Below, piece after piece: positions 1 to 10,212 of a stretch of DNA of 64,000 nt. Source of the DNA: Acanthococcus lagerstroemiae (taxonomy: Eukaryota > Arthropoda > Insecta > Hemiptera > Eriococcidae); assembly GCA_031841125.1 (NCBI GenBank), contig CM063109.1:6982321-7046320 (forward strand), in the 5' to 3' direction. Made by a program: the position numbers and the translations under genes. The notes under the pieces are model-generated. The model saw only the letters and a list, made by a program, of their open reading frames with translations, had not been told where the DNA came from and ran no database searches. Positions within the stretch are counted from its first letter, which is position 1. Each line of letters begins with the position of its first letter.

Positions 1-271
1 AGTACAATGAGCCATAATAAATGAAAACCTGTTAAGAAGCTGAATTTTGGCACAGAGGGTTATTCATTCTTATTGTCTGCAGTACCTTCTCCCCCTTATT
101 TTACAGTATGAGGCACTGGCGGAATTAGGCGGTGTGCACAATGTGCACTGGCACACCTCTTCCTTCAACCGAAAGTTTATTTTATTCACTTGTGTTCATG
201 TAGTTACTTTATCAATACATTACATTTAAAAAAAATGTTCTTTAGTAATTATAGACATCATTTAGTACCTA
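1..271. other. left edge, no gene seen
   Basis: A short plus-strand reading frame (47-229) lacks any recognisable domain and looks like a chance frame. A pyrimidine stretch ending in ACAG near 115 resembles a plus-strand splice acceptor, but no exon could be supported behind it. Confidence 0.4.
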
Positions 272-511
272 TACCGTACAACGGGGTTACTTTGTGACTG
301 GCGGGTAACTTTGTGAAAAAGCTGCCGCGCAGTCCTTACAACGGGTTAGCCAGCGAATAGGAATGACTAACACGCTATACCTCGGTTACCGATTGTCCCT
401 ACAGAGAGCGTGTTAGTCATTCCTATTCGCTGGCTAACCCGTTGTAAGGACTGCGCGGCAGCTTTGTCACAAAGTTACCCGCCAGTCACAAAGTAACCCC
501 GTTGTACGGTA
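272..511. mobile_element. foldback MITE, about 102-bp arms
   Basis: Two arms (274-375 and 408-509) are reverse complements over about 102 bases, with one mismatch noticed, around a 32-base loop. The ends read CCGTACAACGGGG and its complement. TA lies directly outside both ends (272-273 and 510-511), and TACCTA also occurs on both sides (266-271 and 510-515). A TA duplication would fit a Tc1/mariner-type MITE; a 6-bp duplication is the alternative. No protein is encoded. Confidence 0.75.
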
Positions 512-1348
512 CCTACATCTCTACTTATATATTTAACGTGATCTTTTTATTTTTTCGCTCTATTCTTTAATTAAAAATTATATTTCGCATTACTTCGAGT
601 ATTTATACTATTACTTTCTTATTTTCATCTTCATAAAATTTGCCTGACACAGAGTGAAGTATCATTTATAGGGGGGAGGGGAGGGAGTGGTAAACATTGT
701 AAATCTTACAAATTTGAAAAAATAGGTATCATAACATGTTTGAAAAGTGGCACGCTTGATCACAGGCACGGTCTGGTGATTAAATTCTTGAGATGCAAAA
801 CGTATAAAGTATTCGGTCAATAAATTTAAAAAAATGTTCAGTGGTGTTGTGGATTGCGGCAAAAGTACCCACTAAGCCATAATAAGTTGAAAAGCTCGGG
901 ATGCATTTGCATCTCCGCACGCCCAGCCCAGGCCGTGCATGCTTGATCAAAACGTCTGGTTCCCCCTGTGGTATGAGGATGAGTTTTGTAAGAATATTCA
1001 CTAAAAAGTTTGAGTAAACGTATCCCATATTGGAAGTCCACTAATTCAAAATCTACTTGATAATAGGTGCAAACAAATAGATCTCTGATAAGGTTGTTAT
1101 AAAATTTAGAATGACGTCAGATAAATTTTCATAGCCCAATGAAGACAAAATTCTGCAGCTTCAGCATTGTACTGCAAACTATATCGCGTTAAAATTGTTA
1201 TTTGCCCTACAATTTTAGCATGATTAGCATTACCACAACTGATGGAGCTAAAATGTAAAATAAAGATCGAAATTCGTGAATAACAAAAAATCGAAAAATT
1301 ACTTTTTACTTAGGTTTAAGCAAGTTTTGTGGCAACAGTATAACTTAC
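512..1348. other. no gene recognised; expected continuation of the legumain-like gene
   Basis: The next exon of the gene at 1349-3396 should lie here or beyond the left edge. I looked on the minus strand for the DHG and EACESG-type catalytic blocks and found none. A motif around TGATCA is repeated near 750-785 and 935-965 (about 25 bases, imperfect). Otherwise the stretch is AT-rich and featureless. Confidence 0.4.
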
Positions 1349-1451
1349 CTTAGCACTGCTATCGTAGTCGACTGTTACATTAGCGTAAACATTTGGTTCG
1401 CCTTCCGGACTACCCGTTATGCTCGAGCTTACAATGCCAGGGAATTGATTT
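1349..1451 (-). CDS. legumain-like gene, exon 3 (PGIV...VY...DY block)
   Basis: A reading frame stays open up to 1516, but only the internal acceptor GACATTAG just before 1451 restores the frame from exon 2. It also removes about 19 residues with no counterpart in the family. The resulting exon has one base plus 34 codons and ends AAG followed by GTAAGT, a perfect donor in phase 0. Confidence 0.68.
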
Positions 1452-3396
1452 CTAATGTCAGTTTGAAAGATGAATTTTAGCTTGTTTTCTAGAGAGTATC
1501 CAATATTTTCTTTCAAGAAAGAAAGTCAAGTTGATGGATTTGTTCGTATACTCACAGCGGATGAAAAGCAACTGAATCTGGACTGATCAAGATGATATTT
1601 TTCGCTGGAATGCCTTGTTGTAGAAGTAAATTATAATGCTTATACACCATGGCCTTTGTAAAAGAAAAATAAATATTTAGTTCATAATTATTGAACGTGA
1701 AAACGACCGCTTTTGGCTTTTTGTTGATCTGTTTATTCTCAGTCTACCTGTCTATTCTCAAACTGTCTGTATGCAGCGGTGGCAGCCTTTGTATAGCGTG
1801 TGTAGCAAGTTGCTACACCCCAAAACAGCTTGCTACACCTCGGAAAAACGTTTGCTACACTTCAAAAATGTTTGCTACACCTCGAAAAATCTCCCTTTCT
1901 TCAGAACTTTTTAATCTAAAATCATCTTCATCTAAGAGGATAGAGTACAGACAGGTTTTGCAGTTGTAGTAAAATAAGTAGAGAGTTTTTGCATTGAAGA
2001 ATAACTTTCCTTCCTTTTTTTCTATGGGGGGGGGGTGATTTTGGTGATAGGAGCTCCTGAAATTACCTTGAAATTTTTGCTACACCCCGAAAAATCATCA
2101 ATTTTTTACTCTCGTCAAAATGGAGTTTTGCTACACCTCAAAAAAATCTAGGCTGCCACCGGTGTCTGTATGTACCTGTCTCTGTGCATGACGTGTCTTT
2201 CTTTTGTTTTTCACTACTACTATGATCTGTCTTTCACTTTGGCTGGCTGGAGTGGTCGTAGAACTGTTAGTCCAGTCAAAAAAGGATTCGAAATAAATAA
2301 AAAAATAAACAAAAACAAAAACAGACAGGTTGAAATTTTGTTTGGATATCATTCTAGTTACAGCCTTGTACCCCCACAAAATAGATTATCTTTCTTCTTG
2401 GAAATTTGATGAGCTTAAATTTTAATCTAACTCATTATGCCACGGAAAAACAATGGGTTGTGACGAAGAGGAGGGCGGATCTGTAACTAATTATACCCCT
2501 AGTACTCCGATTTCAGAAAAAAAATGTATCTTAATCGAATCCCACCCCTCAGTTAACTCTTGTCTGTGACCCGCCTAAATTCATAAAGTAGTTTACAATA
2601 GCTTCAAGGTTTCTTGGACCGCTTATTTCATTTTTGTATTTCGAGCGTAAATCCTGCCCATATTGTATCACAGGCGGTCTTGACTTAGTACTGAATGAAA
2701 AACGAAAAAAAAAAAAGTTCTGAATTTTATTCATGTGTAAGTATTGAAGTCAAGACCCCTGTGTTACCACATCAAACTGCTATGTTAATTACATGTAAAA
2801 CTTATTTGAACCTTGATTTGGGGTGGATAGAAACATTTTAATATTTTTTCAAGAAAATGTTAGACACTTCCTTTTCATTCCGAAGTACAACTTTTTAGCC
2901 TTATCCGACTTCCGAGTTCAAAAGTTTTGGCTGTTTTTGTTCCACCCTATTACTTCTCGTGTTTTAAATAAACCGAAGTATCTATGAATGTCTCTAATTA
3001 CTTTAAATAATTTCCTACTTTCGAGGTAGCTGCTCCTTTAGGAGCTTTCCTATTTTGTAGTGGTTCCCTTACTCTTACCGTCTACATGCATTAGAATTAC
3101 GGCTCACGTAAGCTGTGTATTAGTACAGATGTAACCTTTCAAATCCGCTTTCTTCCGAAACAAAATCAGAATTGTAAAAAATCTATAACCGTAGATGGTT
3201 GGTGGCCATAGCCGCGAGTAAAATAGAATAATTAATTTTAAACATTCTCTTAACTCACCTCCATGCCATATGAATATTGGTATAGATCTATTCCACATAT
3301 AAGAACTGCCCATGTGTTATCATTTGAGGAGGATACAGTGCTCAGAGAGCAGGACAAAGCGGTTACGCTTATAAAGAAGGCTAGAAACGAATTCAT
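1349..3396 (-). CDS. legumain-like (peptidase C13) secreted protein, N-terminal part, three exons
   Basis: Reading right to left, exons 3259-3396, 1556-1653 and 1349-1451 join in frame across GT-AG introns (phases 0 and 2; the last exon ends in phase 0). The product starts with MNSFLAFFISVTALSC, a good signal peptide. Then follow WAVLICGIDLY (the first core beta strand of C13 peptidases), YNLLLQQGIPAKNIILISPD (the helix, GIP turn and second strand) and FPGIV...PNVYANVTVDYDSSAK, which matches the legumain block around PGIV, DVY.GV and DYTG. The usual NYRHQAD-type segment after the first strand is replaced (YQYSYGMEA), so substrate binding may differ or the protein may be a non-catalytic relative. 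The catalytic His and Cys would be in later exons, not seen in this window. GPI8, another C13 member, is a less likely alternative. Confidence 0.68.
1556..1653 (-). CDS. legumain-like gene, exon 2 (helix-GIP-strand)
   Basis: The acceptor TTTACAAAG precedes GCC ATG GTG and the donor is CT followed by GTGAGT. The 98 bases end in phase 2. They encode AMVYKHYNLLLQQGIP and NIILISPDSVAFHP, the most legumain-like part of the gene. The preceding intron (1654-3258) carries a hAT-like MITE. Confidence 0.7.
1774..2164. mobile_element. hAT-like MITE in intron 1 of the legumain-like gene
   Basis: The ends are CAGCGGTGGCAGCCT and the complement of CACCGGTGGCAGCCT. Both sides carry the 8-bp duplication TCTGTATG (1766-1773 and 2165-2172). 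Inside is a short tandem motif TTGCTACACCYCRAAAAA, repeated at about 1810-1890 and again at 2080-2150, plus a G10 run near 2026. No transposase is encoded. Confidence 0.85.
2165..3258. other. rest of intron 1 of the legumain-like gene
   Basis: AT-rich sequence with low-complexity frames on both strands and no recognisable exon, RNA gene or repeat beyond the MITE. Confidence 0.4.
3259..3396 (-). CDS. legumain-like gene, exon 1 (signal peptide and first strand)
   Basis: The 138 bases encode 46 residues from ATG (3394-3396) to ...SYGME. They end at a consensus donor (GAG followed by GTGAGT). The reading frame is open from the start codon to the donor and the hydrophobic core begins at residue 4. 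No TATA box was evident upstream. Confidence 0.68.
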
Positions 3397-5480
3397 TTTT
3401 GTTAAATTATTACACAGCAACGTACTTTCTTCAACTGTTCGATTTTAGAGCACTGTGTGTGATATTTTTTTTTTCAAGTTTAATAAAAATTGTATTTCCA
3501 AAAGTGGAACGTATATTATCGAATTTTTCAGAGATAAGAAACTTTATTACCTTACTAAGGATTAAGCGAGGTAATCTCCTTGAAAAATGATTGAGTGTGT
3601 TTATTTGCTTCTTAATAATTTTTATATTGTATTACAGGGTATTACTGTTTCTCAGAAGTGCACCTGTACAACAGGAAGAATAGAATTGAAAATCATTCAG
3701 TCCTACCCGTATTGATAAAGTAATTCGGAAATTGTGATGATTGAAAAAAAAGAGATAAGAAAACATGATGAAGCAAATATCACAGATATCTTCAGGGTGC
3801 AGAGCCTCGGTTAACTAAGTCCGTAATCCATTCAATGTAAATGTGTATGTCGATCTACATGCTCAGTGACCTTCAGACTGTTTAAAATGCGATTTCATGT
3901 ATCGTCGTCAACGGGAACGGTACAGTTTTTTTTCCCCCAAAAATGGGGTTTTGACTGTTCAACACTGACAAGAAGGGAGGGATACTCCGGGCTCGGACTT
4001 TCAGGGGGGAGGGCGATATTTTTAAAAGGCTTGAATTTCAATGCTTACGGCTACATCATCAAATCAAATCAGAAATCACTCCTTACACAATGAAAGAAAC
4101 CTCTTATCCCGCAGCTTATAATTTTTCTCCATCTGACAAGAGAACAAAATGAACTGGAAGAAGAGAGGGGCCCGTGGAAATTCCCCCAGGCTCTTTTTCA
4201 CTCTTCACGGGACTGCGACTGTTGTGGATACGTCAACACTCCTGCCTCAATGTGTGTAAAATCAGTTTTGTCAGTTATTACTCCCTGATGTCCTCATCTA
4301 TCTGTGAAAAACCTCTTCTGGGCTAGGACCAGTGTCGTAAGTACCTTTTCTCTTCTCCTGAAAAATTAATTCAGTTTGTGCCCACAGCAGGTTTGTTTCC
4401 ATTGATGCGGTATCCCGTTTTTGTAGAATAACATGACTGTTATGCTACAGTCACTCCTGATTCTATTTGTTTTCTTCAAGAGCTAGGGATTTCCTCATAT
4501 TGAATCAGGTTGGTATAGAAAGTGCATTCAGCGTGCTGCAATAGATCTTGATGTACGGAAGTGTGGGGATACTCTCCGGATGCTTCTATGAGTTGAAAAT
4601 ATCCTCGTTAATGAGGGAAAACATCGAAATCAGATAGACGGACAGTGACACAAATATATTAAAAACGTGACTATAAAAATAATTAACATTTTTTATTAAT
4701 CACCTCTCTTTTCATTCCGTGAAACACATAGGTACTAATAATGTACATGTGTAATGAGAGAGAGTTTAGTAGATACTTTCGTGAACTATCACTCTACTGA
4801 ACATCTACTAGATATTTTTGTCTAGTAGATTGTCTACGAAGAATTCATGTTGACCAAGAGGTAAAAAAAGAAGTGGATACTTTTGTCTGGTAGACAGCTG
4901 ACATAGTGTCCGCTCTCACAAAGTGGCCACGATTTTGAATTGCAGTCTTCTCATCTAAATTTCTTTTCTTGCGTGAGGTGGCGCTGTATGCGCCGAATAC
5001 TCAGACCTTGTATTCTGTTGCCCTTTTCCTTAGGTTGCTGTTACGGATCAGCTCAGTATCTTGACTTTTACATCCAAAGTGAGAATTTTATTGAGTTCTA
5101 TATCCCTTTGACCAGGCGCGGCCACTTGGAATTTTCCCATGTAGTGCTCGAAGTTTTTTTTTTAAACACAGTATTATAAAAAACAGGGTGACTTAGTTAA
5201 GCAGAAGCTTTTAGCCGTTAGTCGATCGATTTTGGCCCAGAATGAGTGAGCTATTAACTAGCTAATGAGACCACGTTAGCTGTTAGCCGAAGCCAATCGT
5301 TTGGAAACGTTAGCTTTCAGCTAAGTTTTTAGATAAAAAATTTGAAAAAGGATTGCAGATCGGTAACAGATAACCGTTTCAGGTTGTGCAAAATCGTGGT
5401 GAAAAAACTTTCAAACCTAGTTGAGTAAATGACAAATAACTTTTCTCTCTATTTCTCGGATAACATTAATGTGTAAAATT
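3397..5480. other. upstream region of the legumain-like gene, no gene seen
   Basis: This about 2-kb stretch lies between exon 1 of the legumain-like gene and the LINE. Frames here are short and unremarkable. Around 4745-4890 there is a small self-complementary patch (CTACTAGATA... TCTAGTAG). Around 5205-5310 there are loose repeats of GCTTTTAGCCGTTAG. No promoter element could be called with confidence. Confidence 0.35.
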
Positions 5481-5684
5481 TTAAGTAAGCACTTTCATGT
5501 AGTGCTCCAGCCTGTGAGAACCGCCATACATGCCGCCGATGCCTTTGACTCCACTGGATACTGGATACTCCAGTTTCAATGCTTCACGCCTTGTTTCGGC
5601 TATTGCTAGACACTGGCATAATATAATGTTAGTCGAGGTTTCCTCTTCTGTTCCACAGCGCCTACAGGAACTGCTTTCCGTCAC
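5481..5684 (-). pseudogene. LINE C-terminal zinc-knuckle region
   Basis: The segment CRRCGTEEETSTNIILCQC matches the C-terminal knuckle of RNase H-bearing LINEs (CxxC...H...C). The expected His appears as Asn here, consistent with decay. Confidence 0.7.
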
Positions 5685-5830
5685 TCCTATTTCATACTAC
5701 ATGTGTTTTGTGGCTTCAGGTCCAGTTGGTAATCCGACCATGATTCTAGCATGTTTTCTATCGAGCTCTAGTAGGAACTGGGCGTACTCACCAGGGGCGT
5801 CCCCATTAGTGTTTTGATTTACCTATACAA

Positions 5831-6097
5831 TCATATTTCTTTTTGTGTCGCAGTGCTGTGGTGTCCGTAGGATGGTGACACGGTTCTTCTGAGCAAGGGT
5901 GTGTATAATTTGTTAATGCAGTCCGCCACTACTGAGGATGTAGTTTGGTGTGCCAATAGTGCCTTAATAGTCGCTTGCCTGTCTGTATAGATATAGAACC
6001 GCTTATTAACAAGGCCCATCTGTTGGCTTCTATCAATGGCCACCGTGATCGTCATTGCCTCTGCTTGGAGTATAGTGCTGCCCTCACCGAGTACCAT
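5831..6097 (-). pseudogene. LINE RNase H fragment
   Basis: A frame of 88 residues contains TILQAEAMTITVAIDRS and IYTDRQATIKALLA. This is the RNase H pattern in which E and the D of TDxQA are catalytic. It lies downstream of the RT as in R1/LOA-type elements and ends at a frameshift. Confidence 0.8.
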
Positions 6098-6246
6098 TTA
6101 ATGGTTGTTACTTGTTAGCGCCCTTTGCATTTTCGATAACGATTGCTGTCCTTTGGTCATTCATTGAGGCATCTGCGAACCACACATGCTCCTCTTTTCC
6201 TAGAATGCTTGGCTGCCTCTTTTCCCGCATGCCTCCCGTTTGGGTA

Positions 6247-7046
6247 TCATTGCACAGTATGGCTTGTCAAAGAAGTGTCCCACCGCGATACTGTCCCTCG
6301 GCATCCCAAAACAACTGTCCATCGTCCCCGCCATCTCCTGCATCCTTCCATGCTCTGTTTGTTTGGCCCTGGAGGTTTGGTTAGCCCAGACGATAAGCCC
6401 TCACTTTTGCAGCTACTTTTATAGCAATATGCAGTGGTGGAAGGTTTAGAAGTCTTCCAAGTGCTTTCGTCGGCACCGATCCCCTTGTCCCCGTTATCAT
6501 CGCCCACGCCGGCCTTTGCAGGTGATGTAGTTCTTCTTTGACTTCGGCCAATTGAGCTCTGCCCCACCACACGACTGCCGCATATGTGATTCTGGGACGT
6601 ATTACATCTGTATATATCCAGTTCATCATTTTGGGAGAGTCTCCAGGTCCTGCCGACAAAAGTACAGCAAGCCGAAAGAGCCTCAATTCCTTTTCTTATT
6701 TTCTCCGAGACGTGATCCCTCCAGGAGAGTTTTTCTTCAAGATATACCCCTAAGTACTTCACCTTTCCTGTGAAAGCTAACGGTTTTCCTTTGTATTCCA
6801 CCTTGATCAATTCTTTGCCCTTCTTTTTGTGAGTGAAAAGAGTGGTCTCAGTTTTGTCCGGGTTTATCGATAACCCCTTTTCCGCACATCATTTTCCACA
6901 CAGAGAAGTCCCTTCTACATCAGCTACGGTAAAGTTCCCGGAAATTTGCCAGGTACCACTACGGCCAAATCGTCAGCATATAGCCTTATGTGTATATTTT
7001 TTGAATATTTAACTTATCCAAACTGTCGATTACTAGGCTCCACAGT

Positions 7047-7094
<48 letters not shown>

Positions 7095-7120
7095 TCCCCC
7101 TTGCGGGCAGCCCCTGATGG
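6247..7120 (-). pseudogene. LINE reverse transcriptase fragment (fingers/palm to thumb)
   Basis: The RT signatures GCPQGG and YADD (6969-6980) are intact, followed by GKVKYLGV and PRITYAAVVWW. Stops and frame changes occur between them, for example directly after the YADD block. The palm is split by the microsatellite at 7051-7091. Confidence 0.85.
7051..7091. repeat. (GA)20 microsatellite inside the LINE RT
   Basis: About 40 bases of uninterrupted GA lie immediately after the GCPQGGVL codons on the minus strand. They replace or interrupt the next part of the palm. On the minus strand the run would read as alternating Ser-Leu. Confidence 0.95.
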
Positions 7121-8020
7121 TCGTTGCATGGATTTTATTCTTTTTCGTAAGTTACCTGAATCTCTGTGCTTTTTAGCATAGATACCTACTATCCCGCTTC
7201 TTATAGGCTTTCCGTTACTTCTTTTTCCTGCAGGGTTGTTTCTATTGATTCGTAAGAGGTCGCATTAAACGCTTTCTATATAATATCTCTGAATGTTGCC
7301 TGGGCATAAAACTTCCGCCTGCCATCCCTCCTTCAATTGCCATAACAAGCGAGTGTAGTGATAACTCTGTTTATCTGCTTTCCCTGTATGCGTACTGGTT
7401 CTCGTGTAGTGGGAATCTTTTCGAGGTAACCTCTCTTAGGTGCCTTTCTATCAGCCATTCCCAAGCTTTTAGCATGAATGATGAGAGATTACCGGTCTAT
7501 AGGATTTGGCCTGACAAGGGTCTCTATGCTTGATTTGGGCAGAAATACTACCCTCACACACATCCACGGTTTTGGAATTTGCCCTAGGGCTACTGATACC
7601 CCGAAGACCCGAATGAACAGTCCCATTATGGCCTATAGTTCTGTCTGGAGGCACATGGGTAGATTACGTCTGGGCTCGGTCTTCTGTATGGCGAAAATGT
7701 GTTTACCGTCCAACATATACCATGTCCGATGTAACCATCTCCTTCACCATCTCCCAATCCATTCCGCTTTGCGCACAATTGGCTTCCAGCTCTGGCTGTG
7801 TGTTTTCCGTGATATTTGCTCCTGAAAAGTGTATGTCAATGAGGTGCCATATTCTGTCGGAAGTGCGGCGGCCCCTCTTCCAATTTTCTTTCTTTGCTTA
7901 GGAATGTTTGCAGAGGTACCGTCTCCGGTATCCTTTCTATGGATTCTCAGAAACGTTTTCATCCTTGTTTTAGCTCGCTTAACTGCTTTTTTGTATGCCT
8001 TTTTTTGGCCTCATGATATA

Positions 8021-8604
8021 CTTATCAGTAAGCTGGTGTATTATTTTTCAGACTTCTTTACTTGATGACATTTACATAATTTCGAGTTCCTGGTCATGTC
8101 CTTTCATCTAACTTACAAAATTCTTTCCATCTCCTTTCGTGTTGATTTTAATTTCTTGGTCTGTGACTTTGTTAGCATCGCATTTAAGCCATAATGCAGC
8201 CCTGAAGTGACAGCGTGTAGCTAGCTTTCCATTATTTTAATTTTGCTTTTGACCCTTAACGTGATTACATTCAACTGAAAATGTTCCGAGAAAAATACCT
8301 AAAACTACGTTTTTATAAGATCCTTTGCCAGTGAATGTAGTTATAACTTTTCAATTTGGAAAGCAGAAACGTAGGATTAAGAGTGCCGGAATGGTCTTGG
8401 CTTTTAGATTTGCTGATCATGGCTCGTGAGTCTGTTATTCTCTCTCGAGAGGGTGGGTAGTACCCCTACTTGCTGATTACCTGTCCTCGTTTGATAGTTT
8501 TCTGTCGGTCTCCCTTTTTGACCTGTACTTAATTAACATCCCGATTGAGGATCATTCCTGCCCAATTGAGAACTGAAATACCAGTGATGATATTATGAAC
8601 TTGA
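8021..8604. other. no gene seen
   Basis: AT-rich sequence between the LINE and a hAT-like MITE. No frame, repeat or RNA gene could be supported. Confidence 0.4.
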
Positions 8605-8612
8605 CAACTCAT

Positions 8613-8958
8613 CAGGAACGTACCAATGAGAGCGGGGCAACCCCCCCCCCCTGTAGAAAATTTTCACTCAGCCCTTGGGAAAATTTACCATTTCAGAACG
8701 GTTTTTTTTTTGCTTTGATACTTCAGAATTGAGTTGAGAAGTTGGGAAAACCCAACAAGTCAAAACGTTTTTCTTCTTTTGCTTTGATACTTGGGAATTT
8801 TGCGTTGAGTTAGTTGAAAAAATCCAACTGACCTAATAACCTGAAATTTTTTTTTTTTTTGCTTTGATATTCGGGTGGGAACTTTAGGTTGAGTCAACTG
8901 GAATTTTCACAATTTTTACCTCCACCCCCCAGGAAAAACTCTTCGAGGTACATCCCTG
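8613..8958. mobile_element. hAT-like MITE, family with ACGTACC ends
   Basis: The ends are CAGGAACGTACCAATGAG and the complement of CAGGGATGTACC. Flanks CAACTCAT (8605-8612) and CAACTGGT (8959-8966) agree at 6 of 8 bases. The interior has about three diverged tandem units, each with a T-run and GCTTTGATACTTNNGAATT followed by GTTGAGTT. Same family as 18080-18418, which carries the units in reverse orientation. Confidence 0.75.
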
Positions 8959-8966
8959 CAACTGGT

Positions 8967-10129
8967 CTTGTTATTACATTTCTGATGAAGGGACGTACCT
9001 TAATATGTATCTCAGTTAAAGAATCGGAAATCACTGATCTTTCAAAACAAATAATTTTTCATATGGCCTTGGGACCCTTAAAAAATTGCGCAAAATAATG
9101 CTTTATCTAAATCGCAACCTTTGTCACCAACTTGGGGAGTATAGCTATTCGACTGTCCCACAGTTGGGTTTTAAATGACCCGTAATTGATATATTATTTC
9201 TTTAATCCGTTTATGATCGAGGGTTGACGTGTTAGGTTTTGGTATTGTGGCGAATAATCCCGAACATTTGAGATACGCGAGGAAAGATCGACACGTTTCG
9301 AGCCGCAGAATAGAAGTTCGATAACGAAAGCGATAAGGAGTTTCGCTGATAACGCCGGGAAATTTAAAGGCCGCTGACTGTCGCCGTATAGTCTAGTTTT
9401 TATATGCGATAAACTGAGCGTTCTCAAAGCGATCGAGCTACTGTTTTCGTGCGTTTGTATTAGTGTGACATTAAAACTTCTTAGTACGCGTTCTCGTGTG
9501 TTTTTCGGTGCGAATCTCGTTACAGTATGAGGAAAAAACAAACATTCTCTGCTCGGTCTTTGATCTTTGTAAATTATGTATTGCTGTAATCGACTATCGT
9601 TAAATAAAATTTACAACTTATAATGATTCAACGATTCGGGTTTTCATATAATACGCGAATAAGTTAAATAATGATCGAAATTTTGAGCCAATCCTTTTTC
9701 AGCCCTTGCAAGTATTCGATCGTTCAAAAAGAAAAATATAACATATTTACAAGTTTGCCATTGTTCTATAAACATAAAATGTATGTTAATTTATTCTCTA
9801 CACATATTAGTCGTGTTACGAAAACACTCGAGAAAAACGTTAACCATAGGTGACAGACAGAGAGAAGAAGGAAAAAAAAAGAAAAAAGAATCAATAAACA
9901 TGCAGTTAAATTTACCTAAAATCAAGTTACACAATAATTTAAAACTTAACATCTTTTAGTTCATAATTTGAATATTTGAAATCGATAAATGCTAGTTGAA
10001 AAAAAAGAAAAAAAAATAACGTGATTATAAAATACTCCGAAAGTAACAGATTTTCGTATAAATAACTTTGACTTTAGAACGTAACATTTATCGCTTATTG
10101 TTATACAATAATTATTTCGGTTTGACCGA
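8967..10129 (-). other. likely 3' untranslated region downstream of Tm2 exon 9b
   Basis: This stretch directly follows the distal Tm2 stop codon on the minus strand, lacks recognisable transposons, and holds a locally CpG-rich block at 9240-9500. AATAAA on the minus strand occurs at 9790-9795 (about 335 bases past the stop) and an ATTAAA variant near 9200. Either could end the transcript. The 115-residue minus frame at 9194-9541 shows no domain and is probably untranslated. Confidence 0.4.
9790..9795 (-). promoter_or_regulatory. candidate poly(A) signal for the distal Tm2 isoform
   Basis: TTTATT on the plus strand reads AATAAA on the minus strand. It is the first exact signal I noticed after the stop codon at 10130-10132. 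Confidence 0.35.
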
Positions 10130-10212
10130 TTAGTATCCCGCCAGTTCGGCGAATGTGGAGTCCATTTCGTCAGCCAAAGATTTATATCTGTCTTTGTTAA
10201 GACCAAGTTCGT
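10130..10212 (-). CDS. Tm2: Tm2 alternative last exon 9b (distal)
   Basis: The exon encodes [20 protein letters not shown] then FAELAGY and a stop (10130-10132), behind the acceptor TTTCATTTCAG. It is 3.26 kb beyond exon 8. The sequence differs strongly from 9a in the first half, which forms the overlap with the next tropomyosin dimer and the troponin T contact. Confidence 0.93.

Larger units (their letters stand above)
5481..8020 (-). mobile_element. decayed non-LTR retrotransposon (LINE) with RNase H
   Basis: Pieces of one ORF2-type protein can be followed on the minus strand in several frames. In order they are: a basic linker (KAYKKAVKRAKTR, about 7960-8000); an RT start resembling the IPKPWMCVRVVFLPKS block (about 7520-7590); GCPQGGVL (about 7090-7120); LYADDLAVV (6963-6983); KVKYLGVYLEEKLSW (about 6710-6770); a thumb/linker with PRITYAAVVWWG (about 6550-6610); RNase H (5831-6097); and a C-terminal CxxC knuckle (5620-5670). 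RT plus RNase H plus terminal knuckle suits the R1/LOA/I group of clades. Frameshifts and stops show that the copy is dead. Exact ends, target duplications and a poly(A) tail were not found. Confidence 0.85.

Noticed and set aside
1316..1516. Single-exon reading of the 66-residue minus frame starting MKENIGYS
   Set aside because: Using the acceptor before 1451 restores frame with exon 2 and family spacing; the longer frame reads through a splice site at both ends.
9194..9541. 115-residue minus frame as a separate gene downstream of Tm2
   Set aside because: No domain, no good start context, and the position suits a Tm2 3' UTR better.
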